DNA from: Amorphophallus konjac
Lineage: Eukaryota; Streptophyta; Magnoliopsida; Alismatales; Araceae
DNA: 64,000 nucleotides
Reading direction: 5' to 3'
Assembly (NCBI GenBank): GCA_022559845.1
Contig: CM040128.1
Coordinates: forward strand, 174,212,413-174,276,412
Both the position numbers and the translations under genes were made by a program. Below, one piece after another: positions 24,424 to 34,603 of the stretch; position 1 is the first letter of the stretch, and the number at the start of each line of letters is the position of its first letter. A model generated the notes under the pieces. It saw only the letters and a list, made by a program, of their open reading frames with translations, ran no database searches and had not been told where the DNA came from.

Positions 24424-25697
24424 TCACTCATCTCTCTGGGCGCTCCCCTCCTCTCCCCTGAGGTGCGAGTCCCTCAGAAGCCTCTGGGATCCTCGTGCAG
24501 CAGCACCTGCCTCGCCTCTTGGCGCCTGCTCCGCAGCAGTGACTCGCTGCTCCTCCCCTAGCGTGGCGAAGAAGCAACTAGCGGCAAAGCGACCGGACTG
24601 GCGGAGTCGCTCCCCGAACTCTCGCGCTCTCTCGTAGCGCGTCTCCATCCCTCCTAGCCTCTGCACGACAGCTGAAGGCCCAGCTGGAGCTCCCTCACTT
24701 GGGCCTCCAAGGCCCTCCTCTCGGTCTGATCCCGCTGTCGCTCGGACCTTCTCTCGGCTTTCTCTCTCTCTGCCTCTCTCCTCATCATCTACAGAAGAAC
24801 CCTTAACTCCAGGATGTCTGGAGAAGGTCTCTCCTCACCGCGATGTCGCAGCTCTGCTATAGTCGCCACCCAGGCGTCACGCTCCTCTTCTGCCTGGGTA
24901 GCCCGAGCCACCGCACCAGCAAGTTGCTCCCGGAGGGAGGCAATCTCGAGAAAAGGGGCCGAGGAACTGGAAGATGCGCCACCAATCATCCCCGCCGTCG
25001 CTGTCTGCTGGGCACGCTGGAATAAAATAAACAACGGCCGTCAGTGAAACTCCAAAATCTGAAGATAAAAGTGCGGCACGTAACTTACCAGGAGCGACAG
25101 CTCATGTTGAGCGACGGCCAGCTGCCGCCTAGCCTCTGACAGTTGGGCGCACGAGCCGCCGATGCCACGCGTGTCCCCAGCTTGGGGAAGCCCCGCATAA
25201 CTCTCTCTCTGCCGCCGCAGGAAGTCGGCACTGTCCTGCACCAATACACTCCCTTGCTATCCAGGGAGACGTACGTGCCAGTCCTCGAGCCTCGCCTTGC
25301 CGCGACTCTCCCTCCTGACGCGGCTCGGCTCGTCCGCACTCGCCCACTCATTGGCCAAACCCGGGATTCTTTCCGTACCCTGCATCAAAAGGGGTCCCAC
25401 ATCAGTCAAAAAGAACGCGTCCCCTGTCTAGGACGCGTCCATCATTTGAGTACAACACTCACCAAACCCTTTCCCCCCTCGCGCGGCTCGAAGTGGATCA
25501 AAAGAGGAAGAGATCGGAGGACCTACTAGACCGTGTTCACCTCCCTCCGCGACATCGAGCCCCTCGGGACCCTCGGGGGCCCGAAGCGGCCCTTCCTCCT
25601 CCATAGACGCCGTTCCGTGCTCTGGCGCGTCCCTCCTTGGGCGAGGGGTCCCGCGTCCCTCTCCACCTTCGCCGTGGTCTAGACCGTCGAACTCCAT
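24424..25697 (-). pseudogene. Antisense PMD/coiled-coil gene B, PMD core deleted
   Basis: The first exon is an acidic, Gly/Glu-rich N-terminus from ATG at 25697 to a GTGAGT donor at 25462. The next recognisable part matches only the end of the PMD in gene C (GLANEWASADEPSRV at about 25340, then VLVQDSADFLRRQRESYAG). It continues into a coiled coil ending HELSLL before GTAAGT at about 25087. An exon follows from 25016 (RAQQTATAGMIGGASSSSS), joined without an intron to the C-terminal coil, with a stop at about 24793 and other damage. Most of the PMD and one intron are gone, so this is a deleted relative of genes A and C. Confidence 0.6.
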
Positions 25698-26060
25698 CGA
25701 TCGAGGGGAAGAAGACAAAGACGGGCGAGCAAGTTTCGGCGGAAGGCGGGCTCGTTTGCGGGTAAGGCACGGAGAAGAAAGGCCACCCGTCGCTTTAAAT
25801 TTGAATTCGAGGATTAAGACGCGTCCTCGCGCTTGGACGCGCCCAAAAGAAAGCGAAAAAAAAAGGGAACAAAAAACCCTCCATGCAAAGTAGTTCCCTC
25901 CTGTCCAGGGCAAAGTCCCGTGAAGCGTGAACAACGTGGTGTGAAAGAAAGTGCAGGAAGGAAAAGGGCACACGACAAAAGGAACCACACGAAATCCATT
26001 TCATACAAACAGTCAAAAGTACATCATACAGTGAGGACGGTGGGGTGTACAAACAACTCT
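25698..26060. other. Spacer between antisense genes B and C
   Basis: Promoter side of B and 3' side of C. It holds two degenerate relatives of the Tat hairpins: GACGCGTCC/GGACGCG near 25818-25845, and, just inside gene B, ACGCGTCCCC/GGACGCGTCC near 25413-25440. No gene seen. Confidence 0.4.
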
Positions 26061-29000
26061 CTAACTCTCACCACCACCCTCCTGGTCATCTCTCTCCTCC
26101 CTCCTCTGACGGGGATCCCTAGGGGGTCTCTGCGACCTCTGCGAACCCTGAGAAGCCATGCTCGCCTCTCCAGGTGGCACCATGCCAGCCTCCAAGGTGC
26201 GGCGACGCTGCTCGGCCGAAGAAACTAGAAAGCTGCCCACAGAAAAGGAACCGGACTGACGAAGTCGCGCCCCGCGCTCCTTCGCCCTCTGATATCGCTC
26301 CTCACTCTCCCGAAGTCTCCCCTCCACCGTGCCAAGACTCAGCCGGTGCTCCGACACCTGGGCCACCAGAGCTCTCCTCTCATCCCAATCTTGATATCGC
26401 TCTGCCATCCTGTACTCCCTTTCTTTCTCTATGGTCTCCCTATCCCTCTCCCTCTCTCTCTCCACGGTCTCCCTATCCCTCTCCCTCTCCTCTCTCTCCC
26501 TCATTGCCTCTCTCCTCGACAGCTCGAGGGTGATCCGCAGATCCACTACGTCGCGAGGAAGCTCCTCAGCCTCCCGTCGTCGCTCCTCCTCTAGCTCCGC
26601 AATCCGGGCGTCACGCTCTGCCACCCAGGCATCACGCTCCTGCTCAGCACGAACAACATGGGCCAGGGCCTCCTGAATCTCAGCCACCTGTCAAAGCACG
26701 CATGCACCGTAAGAGAACAGTGATAGAAGGAAAGTAGCTAGAAGAGGGTCAGGGCCAAGCAAGCACTCACTCGAGCCTCGCGGTCATACTCAGCCTCCTC
26801 AGCCCAAGCCACCGCATATGCCAGCTGCTCCTGGAGGGCAGAAACCTCCGGAGGAGGGCCCCGTGAACTGGAACCCGCTCCACCAGCCGTCCCGGTTGCC
26901 GCTGTCTGGTGGTCCCGCTGAAGCACGGGGCAAACGTCAGTCAAAGGCTAAGCATCAAAAATCTAGGTCACAAAAAAAATGCATTGCATAGACTCACCAG
27001 GATCTCCAACTCCTGTCGGATGGCCATTAACTGCCGCCTGGCGTCTGCCAGCTGGGCCCGCAGGTCGACAATCATGTTGTCACGAGCATCCTGCATTGCA
27101 CATAAGTTAGTGTCACATGCATATACATATAGAAGGGTGAAGCAGTTTCATTTCACTTACCCCTGCCATACCACCCAAGGAGAGGCGGTCCCCGTACGTA
27201 GCTCGGTACCATCTCATGTAGTCTGTGCTGTCCTGTACATGGGACACCACTAGGACCCCGCCCTGCTGCCAGTCCTGGTACTGTGCTGGGAAGCGCGTAC
27301 GCCAGTCCACAATCTTCGCCTTCCCCTTGGTCTTCCGCCCGATGCGTGCTGGCTCATCTACATCAACCCACTCTTGGGCTAGCCCCAACGTCCTCATAAC
27401 CAGCCTCAGCCGAAGCGGCTCGATCTCGTTCAGGCAATGGACCCACACGTCCCGCCTGAAACGAGGAAGACCCGCTACAACCCAAGGCTGGCCAGCGTCG
27501 CCCATGCCCAGGTAGGGTCTCCACACCACCTGCATCACCATACATACATCATGTTAGTTACCATTCAGTCACATGCATAAACAAAAAAAAAAATTATACT
27601 CATCATACCATGGCCTCGGGATACTCGCTCAGCTCCCGACGAAGTGACGCCAGCTGGTAACTGTGTGGTGCCGCTACCACAACCGGCCTCCACTGTCGCG
27701 CTAGAGGAACGGCTCTCCTGTTCCCCTGTCTGACTCTTCCCATCGGGAAGTAGTAGTAGCTCCACACCTGCATCCATCATACATCATTAGCACGAGTAAT
27801 TGTATATTTAACTACGGTAAAATGCATAAATAAATTGTGTACCTGGAGAAAAGGTGCGAAGCCGCTGACTGTCATCTCCCTCTCTGAAGTCTGGGAGAGA
27901 TCGGCAATCAAATGGGCAAGCAGAGCCGCTCCCCACGCGTAGTGCCCCACTCTGTCAAGGTCCGCCAGGATCCCGAGGAAACGGCAGTGGATGCCATCCC
28001 CCTTCGTCCCCAGCAGAAGGCGGCCCAAGAAGAAGAAAAGAAACCTCCGGAGGTCTAGGTCCACCAACTCCCGCTTGCTCGGGTCCTGGGTGAAAGCTGC
28101 ACGGGCATCCCCCTCCAGTCGTGCCAGAAACTCCGCTCCAGTCTCGCTAACCCGCTGGCGCGGGTCGACGAATCCGAGCGCCTCCATAATCTCCACTCGG
28201 CCAACTACCCTGCTGTCTCTGTCAGTCACGCTCGTCTCTAACCACAGCAGGTCCAGGGCACTCTCTCGGTAGTCGGGGTAGGTGACCCCACTCACCGCCT
28301 CTCCGTCCACCCGTAGCCCGGTGATCCGAGCCACGTCCTCCAGTGACGGCACCATGTGCCCCCAGGGCATCAAAAACGCCCGGCTCGGCGCGTGCCACCG
28401 CTCCCTCAATGCCTGGATAAGTGGAAGGTCGAGCCGAAAGGGCTCGATCCTGAGGAAAGCTCCAAAGCCCATGGCGTCTACACGCGCCCTCTGAAAGTCT
28501 GGCAGCCCACGGTATGCTGCCATCACTAGGGACCAGCTGATCCGGCCCTTCATCACACCCTGCACACCACAAAATCAACAAAGAACACATCAGCATTATG
28601 AATAGTAATAGACAATAACACTGTATATACTACTTATTTGTTTTATTTTATTTTTTATTTTTAAAAAAATATTTATGTTCTTTTGGAGGCGTCCAACACC
28701 CTGGACGCCTCCTTTACATTTTCTTTATTTTATTTTAGAAAAACCCAAAACCAAAACAAAATAAATAACATATATATATATATTATCATGGAGGCGTCCC
28801 AAGCCCTGGACGCCTCCATATTTTTAATTCTATTTTATTATTTACGTAAATAAATAAATAAATAAAAGAAAAAAAGTGGAAGCGTCCAGGCTTCTGGACG
28901 CCTCCTTCCCTCACTCTCCGGCCTTCTCTCACAGCCTCTCGCCCGTCCGTTTAGCCTATTGAACCACAGAGTGAGAGTTCCAAAGGGCTTACCGGGTCGT

Positions 29001-29064
29001 GATCGTCCTCTCCCACGTCGCCAGCGCCCGCAGCGGCCTCCGCGGCCAGAAGAGGCACCTCCAT
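26061..29064 (-). CDS. Antisense PMD/coiled-coil gene C, intact after splicing (seven exons)
   Basis: Exons on the minus strand: 29064-28993, 28559-27843, 27767-27609, 27529-27161, 27090-26998, 26917-26771, 26687-26061 (stop). Every intron begins GT and ends AG (CCG/GTAAGC, CAG/GTACAC, ATG/GTATGA, GGG/GTAAGT, CTG/GTGAGT, CGA/GTGAGT), and every exon is a multiple of three, so all six introns are phase 0. The joined frame is about 727 codons without a stop. Residues 25-430 are a plant mobile domain (FLMPWGHMVPSLEDVARIT, VWSYYYFPMGR, HCLNEIEPLRLRLV); about 445-680 form an Arg/Glu-rich coiled coil; the tail is Gln/Arg-rich. The ATG at 29064 is the first in frame; the frame is open upstream, so the start could differ. 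PMD proteins include nuclear MAIN/MAIL1 and transposon proteins; function here is unknown. Intactness within a broken element is the odd point. Confidence 0.75.
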
Positions 29065-29363
29065 CTCCTCCGCTGCAACAGCCTCCTCGGCATCATCCCT
29101 CAGCCTCCTCGGACGACGAATGGCTGGACGGTCAGGATGAACAGTGTAAGTGAGTAGGGGGGGAGCCCCCCCCCCCCATATATAGATTTACCTTTCATTG
29201 GGGCGTCCAGGCGCCTGGACGCCCCCACACTTTTTATTTTTTTTCAAAAAAAATTCAAAAAAAGTAGGGGCGTCCAGGCGCCTGGACGCCCCCAAAAATA
29301 ATAAAAAAAATAAAAATTTCAAAAATAAAAAATTAGGGGCGTCCAGGACCCTGGACGCCCCCA
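28685..29363. repeat. Palindrome arrays in intron 1 and promoter of antisense gene C (6 units)
   Basis: Intron units: 28685-28712, 28788-28819, 28877-28905. Promoter units: 29199-29226, 29266-29293, 29335-29363. They belong to the LTR hairpin family. The promoter units have GGGGCGTCCAGG arms opposite CCTGGACGCCCC, that is, both arms carry the G/C version of the LTR's A/T position. The promoter units are spaced 67-69 bp, and the proximal one stops 14 bp before the minus-strand TATA at 29184. Confidence 0.92.
29178..29184 (-). promoter_or_regulatory. TATA box of antisense gene C
   Basis: The minus strand reads CTATATATGGG, followed by a poly-G stretch (12 C on the plus strand at 29166-29177). 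It is about 115 bp upstream of the candidate ATG and just downstream of three palindromes, the same order as in the Tat LTR promoter. Confidence 0.6.
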
Positions 29364-29683
29364 TGATAAAAAATTTTCAAAACAAAATATATATATATAT
29401 ATATATGTATATAATAAAAAAAGCATCTTAGATAAATGTATATAATCCAAAGCACAAAATAGAAAACACAAAGAAAAATAAAAATCACCAAAAAATAATA
29501 ATTAAGGGGACAAGGGTCCAAAACATCCAATTGCCAGATTTTATTCCATCAGAAAAGCAGAATGAACTACATCAGGGGCTTAGGCGCCTTAGGTCTTAAC
29601 TTCCCCAGTTCGGTTACATAAGCCCTCCACAGCTCACATTCTTCCCCCACGTGCGCTAAGGCCTTTCCCGCAACACTTATCTT

Positions 29684-30978
29684 CTAGGGAGCTTTAACGG
29701 CCTTCGCTTCCTTCGCATCCGCTTCAGTACCCAACTCTCTCTTCTTCAAAGGAACGATGCCAGTCGATAGTGGGAACGAATGGCGTGGAATGCCGACCTG
29801 GAGGCAGCATCGATGCGCGTTATAAAGGACGAACTCGGTCGCGCCAATCAGTTGAAGATCAACTTCAGGAGAAGGCCTCGTGAGGAGATCAAGCGAAAGC
29901 AAACATGCCGGTGCGCAAGTGAAGAAGCCTTGTGTCACGGTGCGGAAGTGAGACCGCTAGTCTTCACGTTTCTTCAGCCACGGAATGCGGTTCACTACAG
30001 TACCACCGAAGCCTAACACGTCGGCTATGTGATGAAGAGGGCTTTATTGGAAGAGCTTCGAAGCGGTTGGCATTCCCTCACGGTGATCAAACTTGAAATG
30101 CAAATCCAGCCAGCAACTCAGGACAAGTGCGCAACCAAAAGGAGGCTTACCCATGCTCGAGGCAGTAAGGCCACTATACAGGTAGGTGAGGACAGCGGGT
30201 CCCACCCTCTTTCCACGCCAGATCCCGCCGAAAGCACTCAGTTGGTCTTCCTCCACCATGTTGTCGGTATAAGGAAACAAGAGAGCACCCGCCAGACAAA
30301 TGGTAAACCCCTTCATGATTCCCTCCAAATAGTCATTGTCTGGTGACCCTCTCAGGGCGTCCATGACCCACTCCGCAAGCTTTTGGAGATCGATCCCCTT
30401 TTAAGTACGGACCTTTCTGGCTGCGTCGGGCGGCATGAAGCTTCCAAGGACGCTTTCGGAAGTCCCCCGTGTCGGCATCCGCATAGCCTTCACCTTCCCG
30501 TCACTCTTGAATTTCTTCAATCCGAGCAGAAGTTCCACCTCCTCGAGGAGGATGGTCACCTTGAAGGTCGGGAAGATAAAAGTGTGGGTCTGGGGATGCC
30601 AGATCTCCACTAGTGCGCCCATAGCCGCCCAGTCCATACGAATCTTCTCATAGTGTTTGGCGTGAATAAGGAGCCCCTACAGATGCCACTTCGAGAGTAT
30701 GGCCCTCATGCCGATGGAGATGTTGGAAGTTAGCTTTGAAAGCCATGGCAGTTTGGAAAACTTCCTCGGGCCTGGAAGAGTGGATATAGCTGGAAGAGAA
30801 AAGAAAGAAGAAGAAAGGAAGGAAGTAAGAAGAAGGTTCACGTGGAGAAATTTGAAATGAATCAGCTTACCATATGCGACATGATCGTCCCACTCAAATG
30901 ACCCTCGAGGTCGGAGAGTCGCCTGATCTCGCTGCTAGGCCTGCTCCTCTTCATAACGCGGGAAGACTCTCCTTCCAT
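29684..30978 (-). pseudogene. Antisense gene D, PMD-like, several stops
   Basis: Exon 1 (30978-30871, 36 codons, starts MEGESSRVMKRSRPS) ends at ATG/GTAAGCTGA. It is clearly related to exon 1 of gene A, sharing RRLSDLEGH. An acceptor after a T/C-rich tract (CTCTTCCAG, 30790) leads to one long frame down to 29684, broken by in-frame stops near 30690, at 30401, 30044 and about 29970. Its content (MDWAAMGALVEIWHPQTHTF, FKVTILLEEVELLLGLKK, GIMKGFTICLAGALLFPYTD) resembles the PMD-like or DUF7745-type families of plant repeats more than the PMD of A and C. The domain name is tentative. 29364-29683 holds a TA microsatellite (29390-29412) and no gene. Confidence 0.6.
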
Positions 30979-32166
30979 CCTGAAAATCTCTAGATTCTCC
31001 TCTCTTTCCTCTCCTGAGCTTCCAAAACCCACCTTGATGCTTTTGAATGAACTAGCCTAAGGGGAGTTCTTATAGGAAGGGTAGGGTGCTACAGGACAGA
31101 ACATGTCACATCAGAGTCAATGTCAGGATTTTGGCTAGATCTCCTTTCCATTGTGGTGCGATTCTGTTACGATTCTGTTACTTTCTGATGTTATTAATCC
31201 ATGCTGGCCTGTGCAGGTTTTACTAACGGACGTCTTTGTCCTATCTCCTGTCCCACCTTTCAATGGTTGGTCCCACCATGTCATGCATCATAGTATATGA
31301 TACCTATGCTACTAGAACATGTCAAGGACCTTGCGGCCCGAACGAATCCGGGATTTGAGTTCCCCTTCAACAAAAACAGTGATGATCCCGAAGAAATTGG
31401 GTTGTACGGATAGGCCGTTAACTTGTGGTAGCATGGGGACGACGGTTCCATTCAGTGAGTTGGTGCGCGGATAAACGGGCCCCAGCCCAGTGTCGGCTCA
31501 CCGGATTGATATCCTGACCCGTTCTTAACAAGTTGACAATATTATCCTTGGCTATTTTCTATTTTAGTTTGTTTTAAATTTTTATTTTAACCTAGCATGC
31601 ATTCATATAGGACTTTGATTTATTGCGGAAGATCATTCAAGTGATTCGATTGTGAAAGCCGTTGTGTTTCAATTCCTACAAATATGAGATATTCCACTCC
31701 GAATGAAATAACTGAGTTTCCTTGAAACGGCCCTATGCTGCTCTTCCAAAAGTGACCCTTGTTTGGACAGACCCTCAGATATTTCTTTACTTTTTACCTT
31801 GCTTGACCCACCTTGGCCGCAGCACTTCCACGTTGGCTGATAACCGCCCCCCAAAGGTGAAACCTGCAGGTTTATGACCTAGGTACTTCCACACCGAGAA
31901 GTTGGTCTCTTTTTGTTTCATGCCTGAGCTCACATCTCACCCTCCCTTATTTGACCTCCGTCCAAGCAATCGTCAATATTTGAAAGACCTTCTTCAAGGT
32001 CATCTCATTGAAACTTCAAGAAAGATTCCAGATAGTAACGTCAAAAGCGTGTCACATCACACCTTGGCATCAACTTATCAGTCCGCTCCCACTTCATTTC
32101 AGTCCACTTCGATACCATTCCACTACGTGTCGCTCTCTTGCAAAGCAGACGCCAAGGCGGGGCAGC
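30979..32166 (+). other. Tat 3' untranslated region with polypurine-like tract
   Basis: No gene supported. It contains the upstream flank of antisense gene D. The last bases before the 3' LTR, GCCAAGGCGGGGCAGC (32151-32166), are the likely plus-strand primer site, although short and interrupted by pyrimidines. Confidence 0.6.
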
Positions 32167-32425
32167 TGTAGACACGCCATTCTTGACGTCTCCTGAGAAA
32201 GTCTCATATTACTATACAACACCCCGCGACGGCTTACGCATTTCGAATCTCTTAAATACTTCCTTTTCTTGGGTCTTCTTCTGCCTTTTCCGGCATCCGG
32301 AATCGTCTCGTCACGGCATTCGGACGGCATCAACACAAGTCAGACGCATCAGGAGGTTCCGGAATCAAGAAGGGTGTCTGCCGGGCGGCCGCCAACGCCT
32401 GAACTGAGGACCCGGGTGGGTCTTA

Positions 32426-33052
32426 ATGGGGGCGTCCAGGCCCCTGGACGCCCCCATTCTTTTAATTTATTTTATTTGTTTTTCAAAGCCCAAAAATAAA
32501 TAAAAAATATATATTAATGGAGGCGTCCAGGACCTTGGACGCCTCCATAAAAACTAATATAAAAAAATATGTAAAATGCCAGTTGGCATAAAAGACAAAA
32601 CATAAATAAAAAATTTATATTAATGGAGGCGTCCAGGCCCCTGGACGCCTCCATAAAAACAAGTATAAAAAATTAAAATGCTAGCTTTGGCATAAAAACA
32701 AAACAAAATAATAAAAAATAATATATTTATGGAGGCGTCTAGGCCCCTGGACGCCTCCATCAACTCCCTCACGAGCGCCGCCCACCGAACGACGGTTTGT
32801 CGTGTGTGAAAAAATCCAAATTATGGAGACGTCCAGCCCGCTGGACGTGCCCATTTCAAAATCGTGAGGCGCCGCTCACAAAAGCACGCGTTGTGCCAAA
32901 CCGCGTGCGACCGTCGGCGGTGTTCGGTGGACCTGTTGGAGGCGTCCGGGGCCCTGGACGCCTACACAAAAATATTCAGGAAAAATAAATAAAAATAGAA
33001 TAAAATATTAGTTCGGTCCTGATGGAGGTGTCCAGGGTCCTGGACGCCTCCA
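32426..33052. repeat. Palindrome array, LTR copy B (7 units)
   Basis: Units at 32426-32457, 32517-32548, 32623-32654, 32729-32760, 32823-32854, 32937-32966 and 33023-33052. The first has ATGGGGGCG opposite CGCCCCCAT, a paired A/T to G/C change against the ATGGAGGCG type. Others have single unpaired mutations (for example GTCTAGG at 32729). The last unit ends 13 bp before TATAAATA. Confidence 0.95.
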
Positions 33053-33065
33053 CCCTCCGGAGCCC

Positions 33066-33073
33066 TATAAATA
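33066..33073 (+). promoter_or_regulatory. TATA box of Tat LTR B
   Basis: TATAAATA, conserved in position with 9688-9695. In a 3' LTR it could drive transcription outward into 34.3 kb and beyond. Confidence 0.7.
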
Positions 33074-33700
33074 GAGGCCCACCCCCTCAGTTCTGGGGGA
33101 GCTTCGAAAGATCCGATAGGCTGCCGGAGCCCAGAGGCTACCGGAGTCATTTTCTAACCTGTGGGGTCTTTTGTAGGTGGAGGTTCTGCCGGCTTCTCGG
33201 GTGCCCACGCTCGCGAGAGGAAGGTCGTCTTCATCCACCGCGCTTCCACGCCATCCCTACGCTGCCGGAGCTCCGCAGGATTTCACCATCGGCACATCCA
33301 ATAAGCCAATCCTTTCCTTTTCTTCTTAGTTCTTTTGCATTCATCATCTCGCATCATCTATCCCCCTTCATAAGGGCGCCTCTTCTTATATACTTCTTGC
33401 ATCCATCATCTCATTTTCCTCCTACTCGAGTCCGAGAGGGGTTTAAAAGACAACACCAACCAGGTGTGTGTCTTGCCATCATTTCGTTATTTTTATCGCA
33501 AGGATTTGAATACTACACCTTCATCTTTCTAATCCACTCGTTACTTGTTTGTCGTTGTTTTGCAAGGGTACCCAAGGAAAGCCCTCTCCGTCGGCCGGCC
33601 GAAGGGGGAGGAAGAAGCAACCCGCCATCTCCCGCTCTTGAGGTAGGCGCGATCACTTTCTTTATTTTGGGTTCTTTCGGCCCCTGGCGATCACATCTTG

Positions 33701-34090
33701 TTCTCGAGGCCGCGGCGAGTCACTTCCCCAATGGCCGTTTAAATTCCCGTTCTTATACTCTCTTTATATTCTGTTGTATTCTGCTCATATTCTCGAGGCC
33801 GTGGCGAGTCACTTCCCCAATGGCCGTTTAAATTCCCGTTCTTATATGTTATATTCTTATCTATTCATATTCTCGAGGCCGTGGCGAGTCACTTCCCCAA
33901 TGGCCGTTTAAATTCCCGTTCTTATATATTATATTCTTATCTATTCATGTTCTCGAGGCCGCGGCAAGTCACTTCCCCAATGGCCGTTTAAATTCCCGCT
34001 CTTTATATTCTCCTTATATTCTGTTATATTCTTATCTGCTCATATTCTCGAGGCCGTGGCGAGTCACTTCCCCAATGGCCATTTCAATTC
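33701..34090 (+). repeat. 80-95 bp tandem repeats in LTR B
   Basis: Five units start TTCTCGAGGCC at 33701, 33790, 33870, 33950 and 34045, against four in LTR A. A degenerate unit follows near 34125. Spacings are 89, 80, 80 and 95 bp. Confidence 0.9.
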
Positions 34091-34603
34091 TTGCTATTTA
34101 ATTTCTGCACCATTCCCGTCCCCCCGAGGTCGCGGCGAGTCACTTCCCGCTATGGCCGTTTAACCCCCATATCTTGCTATATTACATTTGTCCCGCTCGC
34201 CCCGCCGGAGCAATCTCCCATGATGGCCCCTTCTCTTTTCTCTTATTTCTATGTTGCAGTAAACAAAAAGAAGGAGCCCGCGCGCTCCGCGTCCTCTCCG
34301 CTCCCCGAACCGCGTGACGTCGCTCACAACCTCCTTCTCATTCTCCCCATGGATGAAGAACCCATCATGGTCCACTCCACTCTCATTAAGATCCCAAGTA
34401 CCTTGATCGACTGGCCCACTAAAGACCTTGGTCCAATTACCTTGGGGAAGGATGACCCACCGTGCGTAGACCATGTGGACATAGAGTTCCTTCCTCTAGG
34501 AAGCCTAGTCCATGACCCCTTTGATCCCTTCCAATGGGAGCCTAGTTAACCATGTGACACACCCACCTTACCCACAACTCACCTTTCCCTACCCCAACCA
34601 ATC

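Larger units (their letters stand above)
8864..34328 (+). mobile_element. Giant Ty3/gypsy Tat-lineage LTR retrotransposon with antisense genes
   Basis: Two homologous LTRs (8864-10862, 32167-34328) flank a primer site, gag-pol in Ty3/gypsy order and a polypurine-like stretch before the 3' LTR. The lineage is assigned from the Tat-type Gag knuckle (CVYHRQPGHTVDYC), a second RNase H after the usual one, and the integrase end WNGLYLKKYYP. At about 25.5 kb it is near the upper size known for plant LTR elements; about 12.5 kb of this is the segment between integrase and 3' LTR that holds four opposite-strand genes. Pol has several stops and frameshifts, so the copy is non-autonomous now. A target duplication cannot be tested because the 5' flank is a gap; AACCTC-type sequence follows the 3' LTR. 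Confidence 0.85.
32167..34328 (+). repeat. Tat 3' LTR (copy B)
   Basis: Runs from TGTAGACACG to GCTCACA, homologous to 8864-10862 with scattered substitutions. It keeps two palindromes (32426-32457, 32517-32548) and one tandem leader unit that the 5' LTR lacks. After 34328 the sequence changes completely. Confidence 0.88.
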
